Part shown: positions 9,725 to 20,751 of the stretch, in pieces | How the letters are laid out: each line of letters begins with the position of its first letter | How positions within the stretch are numbered: position 1 is the first letter of the stretch | From: Arsenicicoccus piscis | GTDB lineage: Bacteria; Actinomycetota; Actinomycetes; Actinomycetales; Dermatophilaceae | Direction of reading: 5' to 3' | Length of the DNA: 64,000 nucleotides | Assembly: GCF_022568835.1 (NCBI RefSeq) | Contig: NZ_JAKZHV010000003.1 | Coordinates: 549,926 to 613,925, forward strand | The notes under the pieces: generated by a model | The model's database searches: none | The model's input: only the letters and a program-made list of their open reading frames with translations | What the model was told of the DNA's origin: nothing | Translations under genes and position numbers: made by a program

Positions 9725-11287
9725 TCAGAACTCGGTGGTGCAGGTGTAGACCTGCACCACCGTCTGGCCGTAGCTCCCGTTGGGTGGCTGCGCCTCGGGC
9801 GTCGGGCGGCAGCCGGTGAAACTCGCTCTGGTGAGGGCCGACTCGGGCCCGGAGTACAGCGCCAGGTGGACGACCCGGCCGCTGGCCCGCGGGTCGGTCG
9901 CGGAGGACGCGACGGTGGCCAGCGAGGCGTGGGCCGGGTCGACGGCGGTGACCCGGCGCACGACGTCGCTCGGCTGCCCGCCGACCAGGGCGGCGGTGGC
10001 GTCGCGGGTCCAGGCGGAGTCGTGGAGCTGGTCGGCGAAGGATGCGACGTAGCCGGTCTCGGAGTAGCCCTGGTGCACGACCACCTGGTCACCGGCCCGC
10101 AGCGTCCGGGTCAGGGCCTGGTCCACCACGGGGTGCCCCTCGACGGTGGTGGTGCTCGGCCGTCCGACGAGCAGCGGTGGCACGCAACACGCCGCGACGG
10201 CGGCCACGAGGAGCGCGACGATCGTGGCGTTGCCGACGTCGGGGTGCCGGCGCGGCCAGATCAGATGGCGCACGGCGCTCGCGCCGTAGCCGACGAGCAG
10301 GCCGGCGCCGACGGCGGTCGAGAGGTAGTAGCGCCACAGCGACACCGGCGAGGACAGCAGCGACACGAGCGTCAGGCCGACGACCGGCCCGAGCCACAGC
10401 AGCAGGGCGATCAACCAGGTCGGGTCGACGCGACGACGGCGGATGCTCAGCCAGGCGCCGAGGGCGGCGCAGGCCGAGACGAGCAGCGTGCTCGTCACGC
10501 CGACCGTCTTGAGGTCGCCGCCGGTGGCCCACGCGGTCTGCGCGACGGTCGACATCCAGGTGGGTTCGGCGATCCAGGACACCTGGCTCGCCTGGCCCCG
10601 CGAGACGACGAAGAGCGGCATCGCCGCCAGGCCGGCGAGGACCCACGCGAGCGCCACGTGCCAGAACCTCGACCGGACGCGCAGCGCCATCCAGATCAGG
10701 TGCGGCGCGATCGCCAGCCCGGAGAACAGGTGCATGTGCAGGGCGAGGGTGATGCAGACCAGGTAGATCCACCAGCGGACCCGCAGCGACAGGTGCCGCG
10801 GACGCACGATGATCACCCACGCGGCGATGGTCATGAACAGCGTGGACAGGGCGTAGGAGCGCGCCCCGGCAGCGGTCAGCACGAAGGTCGGGTTGGTGGC
10901 GATCACCAGCGCGGCGATGAAGCCGGCCATGGCGTTCCACAGGCGCCGGCCCATCAGCTGCACGAGGGTGACGGTGCCCATGCTCGCCAGCAGGGACACC
11001 AGCCGCAGACCGCTCTGCGACGCACCGAGGGTCCGCAGCACGTCGGTGAACGCGTAGTACGGCAGGAACACCCGGTCGACGTGACCGGTCGCGGTCCACA
11101 GCTGGCGCAGCGACAGGCCGCTGAAGATCCAGGTGGCGTACTCGTCACGCCACAGCGGCACCCCGTAGACCACGGGCAGCGCGAGCATCGCCAGCACGAG
11201 TGGAGGAATCACCAGCAGGACGGCCAGCACGGTGCGGCGCGACACCCAGGGCGCCGGCGGTGAGGGGAGGGGTGCCACGGAGGTCAC
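9725..11287 (-). CDS. polytopic membrane glycosyltransferase (GT39/GT-C-like)
   Basis: The 520-residue product has a short N-terminus, then about 10 hydrophobic segments and a soluble C-terminal third with a conserved-looking Cys pair. The acidic motif RDEYATW after the first helix matches the first-loop Asp/Glu motif of GT-C fold enzymes that use polyprenyl-phosphate sugars. The likely role is transfer of a sugar to a cell-envelope acceptor; the substrate is unknown. The long upstream reading frame is rejected because it overlaps the regulator gene. GTG at 11287 lies 2 bp past that gene's stop, so the two are probably cotranscribed. Confidence 0.72.
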   Translation of the reverse strand: MTSVAPLPSPPAPWVSRRTVLAVLLVIPPLVLAMLALPVVYGVPLWRDEYATWIFSGLSLRQLWTATGHVDRVFLPYYAFTDVLRTLGASQSGLRLVSLLASMGTVTLVQLMGRRLWNAMAGFIAALVIATNPTFVLTAAGARSYALSTLFMTIAAWVIIVRPRHLSLRVRWWIYLVCITLALHMHLFSGLAIAPHLIWMALRVRSRFWHVALAWVLAGLAAMPLFVVSRGQASQVSWIAEPTWMSTVAQTAWATGGDLKTVGVTSTLLVSACAALGAWLSIRRRRVDPTWLIALLLWLGPVVGLTLVSLLSSPVSLWRYYLSTAVGAGLLVGYGASAVRHLIWPRRHPDVGNATIVALLVAAVAACCVPPLLVGRPSTTTVEGHPVVDQALTRTLRAGDQVVVHQGYSETGYVASFADQLHDSAWTRDATAALVGGQPSDVVRRVTAVDPAHASLATVASSATDPRASGRVVHLALYSGPESALTRASFTGCRPTPEAQPPNGSYGQTVVQVYTCTTEF

Positions 11288-11289
11288 GG

Positions 11290-11859
11290 CTACGGGCGCC
11301 CAGGTCGCGAGGACCGCGCGGCGCGGCGCGGGGGCGGGTCGAGCGGCAGGTTGACCTGGTAGACCGAGACCCGCTTGGCCGCGGGGTTGCCCTGCCCGAC
11401 GTTCCGGTAGCGGGCGGCGAGCTCGGCCAGCTCGGCGTTGAACGACCGCAGCTGGGCGTCGGTGACCTGGATGAGGTAGTCGCGCTGCCCGGCTGCCTCG
11501 CGCCAGCGCGCCGGCCACTCGTCGGCCGTGTCGAGGTAGGCGGTGGCCTTGTCGGACAGATACGCCAGGTAGTCGCGCTCGAGCCAGTCCAGCGCCTCGG
11601 CGTCGGCGGGCTCGGAGCCGGCCGGGGGGTCTACCGGATCGGGGGCGAGGGCCCACTCCCGCCGCCGGCCGGTGCCGGCCTCGGTGTCGACCACGAGGCC
11701 GACCGCGGCCAGCCGGCGCAGGTGGTAGCTCGTGGCGCCGCTGTTGGTGCCGAGCCGACCGGCGAGGTCCGTGGCGGTGGCGGGCCCGGTCGCGAGCTCG
11801 CGCAGCAGCCGGGAGCGCAGCGGGTGCGCGCGGGCCGCCAGGCGCTCATCCGTGCTCAT
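11290..11859 (-). CDS. winged-helix (ArsR-like) transcriptional regulator
   Basis: The 189-residue product has an N-terminal winged helix (residues about 8-75: HPLRSRLLRELA, then DLAGRLGTNSGATSYHLRRLAAVGLV) of the ArsR-like type that binds DNA as a dimer. No metal-binding Cys motif is visible, so metal sensing is not supported. The C-terminal half is Trp/Arg-rich and unassigned. The ATG at 11859 lies 6 nt after a TATTAT -10 box, implying a leaderless, self-repressed transcript. It precedes the membrane glycosyltransferase in the same direction. Confidence 0.8.
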   Translation of the reverse strand: MSTDERLAARAHPLRSRLLRELATGPATATDLAGRLGTNSGATSYHLRRLAAVGLVVDTEAGTGRRREWALAPDPVDPPAGSEPADAEALDWLERDYLAYLSDKATAYLDTADEWPARWREAAGQRDYLIQVTDAQLRSFNAELAELAARYRNVGQGNPAAKRVSVYQVNLPLDPPPRRAARSSRPGRP

Positions 11860-11865
11860 GAATGC

Positions 11866-11895
11866 ATAATACCGTTGCACACTTCGTTTGCAACG
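11866..11895 (-). promoter_or_regulatory. promoter and inverted-repeat operator of the wHTH gene
   Basis: On the minus strand, TTGCAA (11893-11888) and TATTAT (11871-11866) are separated by 16 bp, a near-consensus promoter. A 7-bp inverted repeat, CGTTGCA (11873-11879) and TGCAACG (11889-11895), overlaps the -35 box and touches the -10 spacer. The position suits autorepression by the adjacent dimeric regulator. Confidence 0.7.
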
Positions 11896-11966
11896 ATCCG
11901 CCGCGCGGACCGCATGAACGGCATCGTCGCAGGTCAGAGCCGGTGGACCGGGGCGTCGACGGGGAT

Positions 11967-11995
11967 TTGGGTGCCCGCATCGAGGTCCGTAGACT
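11967..11995 (+). promoter_or_regulatory. candidate promoter of rplM-rpsI
   Basis: TTGGGT (11967-11972) and TAGACT (11990-11995) lie 17 bp apart, about 65 bp before the rplM start. The fit to a housekeeping actinobacterial promoter is fair; no ribosomal-protein leader structure was recognised. Confidence 0.5.
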
Positions 11996-12065
11996 GGAAA
12001 GTCGTTGTGCCACGCCCGACCGGGCTGCGCACGCACAGTGTTCACCTCCAGCACGTAAGGCAGAC

Positions 12066-12509
12066 ATGCGTACTTACACCCCCAAGGCGGGCGACGTCAC
12101 TCGCGCGTGGCACGTGATCGACGCGACGGACGTCGTGCTCGGTCGGCTGGCCACCCAGACGGCGACCCTGCTGCGCGGCAAGCACAAGACGACCTTCGCG
12201 CCCCACGTCGACATGGGCGACTTCGTCATCATCATCAACGCCGAGAAGGTCGCCCTCACCGGCGCCAAGCTCGAGCAGAAGCGCGCCTACCGGCACTCGG
12301 GCTACCCGGGCGGCCTCAAGAGCGTCTCCTACGCCGAGCTCCTGGACAAGAACCCGGTGAAGGCCGTGGAGAAGGCCGTGCGCGGCATGCTCCCCAAGAA
12401 CTCCCTGGCCCGCCAGCAGATGACCAAGCTCAAGGTCTACAAGGGCGACCAGCACCCCCACCAGGCTCAGCAGCCTGTTCCCTTCGAGATCACCCAGGTC
12501 GCGCAGTAA
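12066..12509 (+). CDS. rplM: 50S ribosomal protein L13
   Basis: L13 is a core large-subunit protein that joins 23S rRNA early in assembly. The 147-residue product starts [11 protein letters not shown] and contains the family run [21 protein letters not shown] and [10 protein letters not shown]. The ATG at 12066 follows TAAGGCAG. It is 42 bp upstream of rpsI, the universal L13-S9 pairing. Confidence 0.97.
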   Translation: MRTYTPKAGDVTRAWHVIDATDVVLGRLATQTATLLRGKHKTTFAPHVDMGDFVIIINAEKVALTGAKLEQKRAYRHSGYPGGLKSVSYAELLDKNPVKAVEKAVRGMLPKNSLARQQMTKLKVYKGDQHPHQAQQPVPFEITQVAQ

Positions 12510-12551
12510 GTCGCGCCCCCGCGACCTGCGGAAAGCACACAGAGGAGAATC

Positions 12552-13055
12552 GTGGCTGACACCACCGCCGACTACGACGCTCAGCTCGACGTCGACGAGC
12601 CCGAGCTGACCGAGTTCACCAGCGAGTCCACCGCCCCGAGCGAGCCGACCCGCAAGCCCACCGCTTCGGCCCCCGGTGCGGGCACCGGCCGCCGCAAGCA
12701 GGCCATCGCCCGCGTCCGGATCGTCCCCGGCGCCGGTGAGTGGAAGATCAACGGCAAGTCCCTGGCCGAGTACTTCCCCAACAAGGTCCACCAGCAGATC
12801 GTGTCCGACCCGTTCAAGGTGCTCGAGCTCGACGGCGCCTACGACGTGCTCGTGCGCGTCACCGGTGGCGGCATGTCCGGCCAGGCCGGCGCCGTCCGCC
12901 TGGGCATCGCCCGCGCCCTCAACGGCGTGGACGAGGAGCTCAACCGCCCGGTGCTGAAGAAGGCCGGCTTCCTGACCCGCGACGCTCGCGTCCCGGAGCG
13001 CAAGAAGGCTGGTCTGAAGAAGGCGCGCAAGGCGCCGCAGTACTCCAAGCGCTGA
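12552..13055 (+). CDS. rpsI: 30S ribosomal protein S9
   Basis: S9 binds the 16S rRNA head; its C-terminal tail reaches the P site. The 167-residue product has an acidic actinobacterial N-terminal extension (about 40 residues, rich in D/E/T), the S9 core ([22 protein letters not shown]) and the conserved C-terminus RKAPQYSKR. The start is GTG at 12552 after AGAGGAG. It is cotranscribed with rplM and followed by a strong hairpin. Confidence 0.97.
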   Translation: MADTTADYDAQLDVDEPELTEFTSESTAPSEPTRKPTASAPGAGTGRRKQAIARVRIVPGAGEWKINGKSLAEYFPNKVHQQIVSDPFKVLELDGAYDVLVRVTGGGMSGQAGAVRLGIARALNGVDEELNRPVLKKAGFLTRDARVPERKKAGLKKARKAPQYSKR

Positions 13056-13107
13056 TCCCGGCGCTCAGTGCGCTCACCGCGCCCACCGCCGCGTAGCAGC
13101 GCATCGC

Positions 13108-13143
13108 AGCGACCCCGCCCTCTTGCCGAGGTGCGGGGTCGCT
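13108..13143 (+). terminator. terminator of the rplM-rpsI operon
   Basis: A perfect 11-bp stem, AGCGACCCCGC (13108-13118) with GCGGGGTCGCT (13133-13143), is extended inward by CCTC/GAGG. There is no T tract, as usual for high-GC actinobacterial terminators. Confidence 0.75.
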
Positions 13144-13230
13144 CGCGTAGTACCGTGCAGGCGATCAACCGTTCCCGACGGGCCCGCACGGCCCACCCGA
13201 CAGCTTCGCCCTCTCGACAAGGAGCCCCAC

Positions 13231-14577
13231 GTGGCACGTCTCTTCGGCACGGACGGCGTCCGTGGCCTCGCCAACCGCGACATCACCGCCGACCTCGCCC
13301 TGCAGCTGTCGGTCGCTGCGGCGCACGTCCTCGGCGAGCAGTCCCGGTCGGGCGGGCGCCGGCTCAAGGCGGTCGTCGGTCGGGACGGGCGTGCGTCGGG
13401 TGAGTTCCTCTCGGCGGCCGTGTGCGCCGGGCTCGCCTCGGCCGGGGTCGACGTGTTCGACGCGGGCGTCCTGCCGACCCCCGCGATCGCCTTCCTGACG
13501 GCCGAGATCGGTGCCGACTTCGGCGTCATGCTGTCCGCCTCGCACAACGCCATGCCCGACAACGGCATCAAGTTCTTCGCGAGCGGCGGGCACAAGCTGG
13601 ACGACGCCGTCGAGGACGCCATCGAGGCCCGGCTCGCTGAGGAGTGGGAGCGCCCGATCGGCTCCGACGTGGGCCGCATCCGGCCGCTCAAGGACGGCCA
13701 CGACCGCTACGTCGCGCACCTGATGTCGGTGATCCCGCACCGCCTCGAGGGCCTCAAGATCGTCATCGACGCGGCCCACGGCGCGGCCGCCCGGGTGTCG
13801 CCGCAGGCCTTCCGCACCGCCGGCGCCGACGTCGTCGTGATCGGCGCGGAGCCGGACGGGCTCAACATCAACGACGGCTACGGCTCGACCCACCTCGGCA
13901 TGCTGCAGGCGGCCGTGGTCGAGCACGGTGCCGACCTCGGCATCGCCCACGACGGCGACGCCGACCGGTGCCTCGCGGTCGACCACACCGGCGCGCCCGT
14001 CGACGGCGACCAGATCATGTCGATCCTCGCCATCGCCATGCGCGAGCGCGGTGTGCTCAAGCAGAACACCCTGGTCGCGACCGTGATGAGCAACCTCGGC
14101 ATGTTCCAGGCGCTGGAGCGCGAGGGCATCACCGTGCGCAAGACGGCAGTCGGCGACCGCTACGTGCTCGAGGACATGAAGGCGGGCGGCTACTCCCTCG
14201 GGGGTGAGCAGTCCGGGCACGTGATCGTGCTCGACCACGGCACCACCGGCGACGGCACGCTCACCGGCCTGCTGGTCGCCTCGCGGGTCGCGCAGACCGG
14301 TCGCACGCTCAAGCAGCTGGCCGCCGTCATGAACCGACTCCCGCAGTCGCTCATCAACGTCAAGGGGGTCGACAAGAACGGTGTCGAGGGCAACGCCGCG
14401 CTGCAGGGCGCGGTGCAGGACGCCGAGCGCGAGCTCGGCACCACCGGCCGGGTGCTGCTGCGCAAGTCGGGCACCGAGCCGCTCGTGCGCGTCATGGTCG
14501 AGGCGGAGTCCCAGGACCAGGCCTACGCCATCGCCCAGCGCCTCGCCGACGTGGTCAAGACCGAGCTGAGCCTGTAG
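13231..14577 (+). CDS. glmM: phosphoglucosamine mutase
   Basis: GlmM converts glucosamine-6-phosphate to glucosamine-1-phosphate for UDP-GlcNAc and peptidoglycan synthesis. The 448-residue product has the start LFGTDGVRG, the phosphoserine loop (MLSASHN, near residue 104), the Mg-binding DGDADR and the C-terminal phosphate-binding [12 protein letters not shown]. The GTG at 13231 follows AAGGAG; an in-frame extension upstream runs through the terminator and is rejected. The rpsI-glmM neighbourhood is standard in actinobacteria. Confidence 0.96.
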   Translation: MARLFGTDGVRGLANRDITADLALQLSVAAAHVLGEQSRSGGRRLKAVVGRDGRASGEFLSAAVCAGLASAGVDVFDAGVLPTPAIAFLTAEIGADFGVMLSASHNAMPDNGIKFFASGGHKLDDAVEDAIEARLAEEWERPIGSDVGRIRPLKDGHDRYVAHLMSVIPHRLEGLKIVIDAAHGAAARVSPQAFRTAGADVVVIGAEPDGLNINDGYGSTHLGMLQAAVVEHGADLGIAHDGDADRCLAVDHTGAPVDGDQIMSILAIAMRERGVLKQNTLVATVMSNLGMFQALEREGITVRKTAVGDRYVLEDMKAGGYSLGGEQSGHVIVLDHGTTGDGTLTGLLVASRVAQTGRTLKQLAAVMNRLPQSLINVKGVDKNGVEGNAALQGAVQDAERELGTTGRVLLRKSGTEPLVRVMVEAESQDQAYAIAQRLADVVKTELSL

Positions 14578-14589
14578 ACCGTCCCCCCG

Positions 14590-14615
14590 CCGCCCGGGTG
14601 CCGACACCCGGGCGG
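14590..14615. terminator. bidirectional hairpin terminator between glmM and the carbonic anhydrase
   Basis: A perfect 11-bp stem, CCGCCCGGGTG (14590-14600) with CACCCGGGCGG (14605-14615), has a CCGA tetraloop. It lies between convergent genes and could serve both. Confidence 0.75.
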
Positions 14616-14644
14616 CTACACCCGGTTGCCCTGCGCCCGGGTGC

Positions 14645-15315
14645 CTAGACCAGCGTCGTGGCCGGGCCGATGTCGCCCAGGTGGTTGACCAGGTGGATCT
14701 GGCCGTCGACGAGCCGGTAGGTGACGCCGACGATGGCCGTCTCGCCACGGTCTACGGCACGCTCGAGGATGGTGGAGCGGTCGGCGAGCATCTCGACGGT
14801 GCGCCGCACGTGCCACGCCCCGACCTCGTCGGGCTCTACGGTGCCGGCGGTCTGCGCCTGGATGACCGACGGCATGACCTTCTCGGCGACGTCGCGGATG
14901 TAGCCCTTGGGCAGGTTCCCGTTCGCCGCACCGCCGATGGCCGCCTTCACCGCGCCGCACGAGTCGTGGCCCATGACGACGACCAGCGGCGTCGCGAGGA
15001 TCTCGACGCCGAACTCGATCGAGCCGATCACTGACGGGTCGAGCACGTGACCGGCCGTGCGCACGACGAACAGGTCACCGAGGCCCTGGTCGTAGACCAT
15101 CTCGGCGGCCACCCGCGAGTCCGAGCAGCCGAACAGCACCGCGAAGGGGTCCTGACCGTTCGCCAGCTGGGCCCGCCGCTCGACGTCCTGGTTGGGGTGA
15201 CGCCGCTCGCCGTTGACGAACCGGTCGTTGCCGCGCAGCATCCGCTCCCACGCCTCGCGCGGGTTCTGCGGGCGGTAACCGCCCTTGACCGGCCCGAGGT
15301 CCGTGCGCAGCGGGC

Positions 15316-15319
<4 letters not shown>
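14645..15319 (-). CDS. beta-class carbonic anhydrase
   Basis: This enzyme interconverts CO2 and bicarbonate in the cytoplasm. The 224-residue product carries the beta-class zinc ligands and Asp/Arg dyad: CSDSR, then HDSC about 55 residues later. The substrate-pocket run [20 protein letters not shown] is intact. The GTG start overlaps the fumarase stop by 4 bp (GTGA), so translation is probably coupled. The pairing with fumarase is a location fact; a metabolic link is only inference. Confidence 0.93.
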
Positions 15320-17007
<1,688 letters not shown>

Positions 17008-17143
17008 GACGCACTCCTTGGGTCTGGGCTAGGGGACCAGCCTAGGGCGCAGCCGGCCCAGCAGCATCGCCGGGGCCGACGTGCGGTCCCTGGGATGGGG
17101 TGAACGCGCTGGTCGGGGGAGGGGGTGGCCTCGGTGACCTCAT

Positions 17144-17206
17144 CGTTATCAACCCGGTAACGGTCTGGCCATTGATGTTTGTGGAACGTTCAAGCAGAGT
17201 ACGTTC
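17144..17206 (+). promoter_or_regulatory. candidate operators upstream of the sugar ABC operon
   Basis: Two symmetric sites lie 70-130 bp before the lipoprotein gene: CGTTA-N9-TAACG (17144-17162) and the 8-bp palindrome GAACGTTC (17184-17191), followed by ACGTTC at 17201. AACGTT cores are typical of LacI-family sugar repressors, and a cyclic, sugar-controlled operon is expected. No repressor gene is adjacent. Confidence 0.4.
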
Positions 17207-17274
17207 TCAGTGGCGGTGCCCCCACGGTCGTCGATGACCGTGGCCGCCAGACGAAGAAGTCAGGAGTGACCTAG

Positions 17275-18624
17275 ATGCGCGCATCTACGTTTGCGAAGAC
17301 GACAGCCGTCGTCGGCGCGGTGGCCTTGCTGAGTACCGGCTGTCTGCAGAACCCGAACGCCGGTGGCGGCGGGGGTGGCGGCACAGGTGGGAACGCCTAC
17401 GTCGACGGCGGGAGCGCCGACGGCGACAAGGTCGTGACGATCCTCGGTGCGTTCGGAGGTGACGAGGAGAAGCAGTTCGTCGCCTCGATGGCCGAGTTCG
17501 AGAAGTCGTCCGGCATCAAGGTGCAGTACACCTCGGACCAGGACTTCACCACCACCATCAAGCAGAAGGTCAACGCCGGCGACAGCCCCGACATCGCGCT
17601 CTTCCCGCAGCCCGGTGGTCTGCTCGAGTTCGCCGCGCAGAAGAAGATCCAGCCGATCGACACCTTCCTGGACTACGACGCGATCGCCAGGACCCTCCTC
17701 CCGGGTCTGCTCGACGTGAGTCGCTACCAGGGTCGCGTCTACGGCGCGCCGATGCGCAACGCCAACAAGAGCCTCATCTGGGTCCCGAAGAAGGCCTGGG
17801 ACTCGGGCAACTACGGTCAGCTCGACACGTGGCAGAACATGGTTGGTCCGGTGTCCGCCAAGGTCAAGGCCAGCAACATCGCACCGTGGTGCATGGGCTG
17901 GGGCTCCGACCAGGCCACCGGCTGGGTCGGCACCGACTGGATCGAGGAGCTCGTCCTCAAGATGTACGGCCCGGAGGTCTACAACGACTGGATCTTCCAC
18001 CGCATCCCCTTCAACGACCCGCGCATCGTCAAGGCGTTCGACGAGTTCGCCAAGGTGGCGAAGACGCCCGGTCAGGTCCTCGGTGGCACCCAGGCCATCA
18101 CCGCCACGAAGTTCGGCGAGGCCATGACGCCGGCGTTCGCCACGCCGCCGAAGTGCATGATGATGAAGCAGGGATCGTTCTACCAGAGCTTCCTGCCTGC
18201 GTCCGTCAAGAAGGACACCGACAACCAGGTCGAGCTCTTCGCCGCCCCGGAGTACGCCGGCGGGTTCAAGGGCAAGTCGGTGCTCGGTGGCGGTGACCTC
18301 GCTGCGCTGTTCAACGGCAACGACCCCGACTCCATCGCCGTCATGAAGTTCCTCTCCTCGGACAAGTTCGGTGTGCCATGGGCCAAGGCCGGCGGCTGGA
18401 TGAGCCCGCACAAGACGTTCGACGTGGCGAACTACCCGGACAACCTGACGCGTGAGGTCGCCAAGATGGCGAACGAGGCGGACGCCATCGTCTTCGACGG
18501 CTCCGACGTGATGCCCAAGGTCATCGGCTCGGACGTCTTCTGGAAGCAGATGATCGCGTGGGTCAACGGCCAGGACAGCAAGACGACGGCCGACAACATC
18601 GAAGCCGCGTGGCCGAAGTCATGA
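17275..18624 (+). CDS. sugar ABC transporter substrate-binding lipoprotein
   Basis: This is the extracellular receptor of a carbohydrate importer. The 449-residue product has a lipoprotein signal (LLSTGC, lipidated C23), a Gly-rich tether (residues 29-40), then a family 1 solute-binding fold (QDFTTTIKQKVNAGDSPDIALFPQPGGL). The ligand is probably an alpha-glucoside or oligosaccharide by resemblance to AglE/MalE-type proteins; specificity is inferred. The ATG at 17275 follows AGGAGTGACC. It overlaps the next gene by ATGA. Confidence 0.88.
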   Translation: MRASTFAKTTAVVGAVALLSTGCLQNPNAGGGGGGGTGGNAYVDGGSADGDKVVTILGAFGGDEEKQFVASMAEFEKSSGIKVQYTSDQDFTTTIKQKVNAGDSPDIALFPQPGGLLEFAAQKKIQPIDTFLDYDAIARTLLPGLLDVSRYQGRVYGAPMRNANKSLIWVPKKAWDSGNYGQLDTWQNMVGPVSAKVKASNIAPWCMGWGSDQATGWVGTDWIEELVLKMYGPEVYNDWIFHRIPFNDPRIVKAFDEFAKVAKTPGQVLGGTQAITATKFGEAMTPAFATPPKCMMMKQGSFYQSFLPASVKKDTDNQVELFAAPEYAGGFKGKSVLGGGDLAALFNGNDPDSIAVMKFLSSDKFGVPWAKAGGWMSPHKTFDVANYPDNLTREVAKMANEADAIVFDGSDVMPKVIGSDVFWKQMIAWVNGQDSKTTADNIEAAWPKS

Positions 18625-19781
18625 GCACCTCGACTGCGGCAAGGCCGCCCCAGACAACCATCAGCGATGCTGACCCCGAGGCGAAGCTGAGGGCCAACCC
18701 GGTCAAGATCCTCATCGGGATCGTCGGGATGTTCCTCGTGCTCTGGGGGCTGGGCAACCTGTTCCTGGCCTTCGGTTACTACCCCGAGAAGTTCGGCAAC
18801 AAGATCATCATCGGCCTGCTCGCGATCGTCGGCGGTGTCGGCGGTGCGTACGCGCTGTTCTACTTCCTCAACGTGTTCATCGAGGGACTGCCCGCGCGTC
18901 TGGCCGAGGGCGTGATTCCCTATGGCTTCCTGCTGCCGGGCTTCCTGCTCGTGGGCCTGATGCTGATCTACCCGACGTTCCAGACGATCAACTACTCGTT
19001 CGCGAACGCCGACAGCACCGCCTACGTCGGTCTGCAGAACTATCGGACCATCTTCAGTGACGGCGCCTTCTGGACGGCGATCATCAACAACGTCCTGTGG
19101 CTGCTCATCGTCCCGGCGGTCGTCGTCGCGTTCGGTGTCGTCGTCGCGGTGCTGTCCGACAAGCTGTCCGAGTTCGGCGAGCGGGTGGCCAAGAGCCTGA
19201 TCTTCATGCCCATGGCCATCTCGGCCGTCGGAGCCTGGGCGATCTGGATGCTGATCTACCAGTACAACACCGCGGACAAGGGCGCCAAGGACACCGGCAT
19301 GCTCAACGCGATCTGGACGACGCTCGGCGGCGAGCCGCAGGTGTGGATCCAGTTGCAGACCGGCAAGTTCAACTCCTTCCTGCTGATGATCGTGCTGATC
19401 TGGCTGCAGGCTGGTTTCGCCATGGTGCTGCTGTCGTCGGCCATCAAGGGTGTGCCGGACGACACCCTGGAGGCGGCACGCATCGACGGTGCGACGGAGT
19501 TCCAGATCTTCTGGAAGGTGGTCATCCCGCAGATCTGGGGCACGATCATCACCGTCTTCGTCACCGTGTTCATCACCGTGCTCAAGGTCTTCGACATCGT
19601 CTACGTGGCGACGAACGGTCAGTACGGCACCGACGTGATCGCGAACCTGTTCTTCAACAAGTTGTTCGCAGCCAGCGAGGCTGGGCAGGCGACCGCCATC
19701 GTCGTCGTCCTGCTCATCGCGATCACCCCGCTGATCGTCTACCAGATTCGTCACTTCCGGGCCGAGGAGAACAACCGATGA
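18621..19781 (+). CDS. sugar ABC transporter permease (MalF type)
   Basis: This is the first permease subunit, 386 residues, with an N-terminal pair of helices before the binding-protein-dependent transport domain. The cytoplasmic EAA loop reads LEAARIDGATEFQIFWKVVIPQ. The ATG at 18621 overlaps the receptor gene's stop (ATGA), and its own stop overlaps the next start, so the three are translationally coupled. No ATPase gene lies in the operon; actinobacterial sugar importers usually share an MsiK-type ATPase from elsewhere. Confidence 0.9.
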   Translation: MSTSTAARPPQTTISDADPEAKLRANPVKILIGIVGMFLVLWGLGNLFLAFGYYPEKFGNKIIIGLLAIVGGVGGAYALFYFLNVFIEGLPARLAEGVIPYGFLLPGFLLVGLMLIYPTFQTINYSFANADSTAYVGLQNYRTIFSDGAFWTAIINNVLWLLIVPAVVVAFGVVVAVLSDKLSEFGERVAKSLIFMPMAISAVGAWAIWMLIYQYNTADKGAKDTGMLNAIWTTLGGEPQVWIQLQTGKFNSFLLMIVLIWLQAGFAMVLLSSAIKGVPDDTLEAARIDGATEFQIFWKVVIPQIWGTIITVFVTVFITVLKVFDIVYVATNGQYGTDVIANLFFNKLFAASEAGQATAIVVVLLIAITPLIVYQIRHFRAEENNR

Positions 19782-20632
19782 GCCAGCGCCTCATGAAGGA
19801 CGGGCGCCCAGTCAGCCCGTTCTCCATCGTCACGATGGTCCTTCTTTCCATCCTGTGGACCATCCCGACCCTCGGCCTTCTGGTCACGTCCTTCCGCACG
19901 CGCGACGCGGCGGCAGCCTCCGGCTGGTGGCGTGCCTTCACCGAGGGCGGCTGGACCACGGCCAACTACTCGGGGGCCTGGAACGGCAGCGACCTGGGCA
20001 CGGGCTTCATCAACAGCCTGGTCGTCGCCATCCCCGCGACCATCATCCCGATCATGTTCGCGGCCTTCGCCGCCTACGCGTTCACCTTCATGGACTTCCG
20101 GTTCAAGGAGTTGTTCTTCCTGCTGATCATCGCGGTCATGGTGGTGCCGATCCAGGTCGCCTTCCAGCCGATGCTCGACCTGTTCGGCCCGCGTGGCCTC
20201 GGGATCAGCGGTCAGTACATCGCGACGTGGATCCTCCACACGGGATTCGGCATGCCGTTGTGCATCTACACGCTGCGCAACTACATGAGCACCCTGCCGC
20301 GCTCGATCGTCGAGTCCGCGAAGATCGACGGCTGCTCGCACTACCAGACCTTCTGGCGGCTCGTGGCGCCCATGTCCATCCCGGCCATGGCTGCGTTCGC
20401 GACGCTGCAGTTCCTCTGGGTCTGGAACGACCTGCTCGTGGCCAAGCTCTTCCTCAAGAGCGAGAACACGACGGTCATCGTCAAGCTCCAGCAGCTCCTC
20501 GGCTCGCAGGGCCAGGGAGCGGAGCTGCTGACCGCGGGTGCGTTCATCTCGATCATCATCCCGATGCTCGTGTTCGTCCTGCTGCAGCGCTTCATGATCC
20601 GCGGCATGACCTCGGGTGCGGTCAAGGGCTGA
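19778..20632 (+). CDS. sugar ABC transporter permease (MalG type)
   Basis: This is the second permease, 284 residues with about six transmembrane helices. Its EAA motif is VESAKIDGCSHYQTFWRLVAPM. The ATG at 19778 overlaps the MalF-type stop (ATGA). The much longer upstream reading frame in this phase is a shadow of the preceding gene. The operon ends at the strong hairpin 40 bp downstream. Confidence 0.9.
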   Translation: MSQRLMKDGRPVSPFSIVTMVLLSILWTIPTLGLLVTSFRTRDAAAASGWWRAFTEGGWTTANYSGAWNGSDLGTGFINSLVVAIPATIIPIMFAAFAAYAFTFMDFRFKELFFLLIIAVMVVPIQVAFQPMLDLFGPRGLGISGQYIATWILHTGFGMPLCIYTLRNYMSTLPRSIVESAKIDGCSHYQTFWRLVAPMSIPAMAAFATLQFLWVWNDLLVAKLFLKSENTTVIVKLQQLLGSQGQGAELLTAGAFISIIIPMLVFVLLQRFMIRGMTSGAVKG

Positions 20633-20672
20633 TCTCGTAGAACCATCGCGAGAGCCACGCGTCCGCATCGAC

Positions 20673-20703
20673 GAAGCCCCCCGAGCCTGGCTCGGGGGGC
20701 TTC
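20673..20703. terminator. strong bidirectional terminator
   Basis: GAAGCCCCCCGAGCC (20673-20687) pairs perfectly with GGCTCGGGGGGCTTC (20689-20703). It is the strongest hairpin in the left half and lies between the ABC operon and the convergent kinase gene. Confidence 0.85.
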
Positions 20704-20751
20704 GTCATGCCTGCTTGTTCTCGGTATCCGCTGAACAGTAGGGCCGCTGGG

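Noticed and set aside
9866..11263. 465-residue plus-strand frame
   Set aside because: Antisense of the membrane glycosyltransferase; no recognisable motif.
18432..19754. 440-residue minus-strand frame
   Set aside because: Antisense shadow of the MalF-type permease with a His/Asp/Gln-rich composition.
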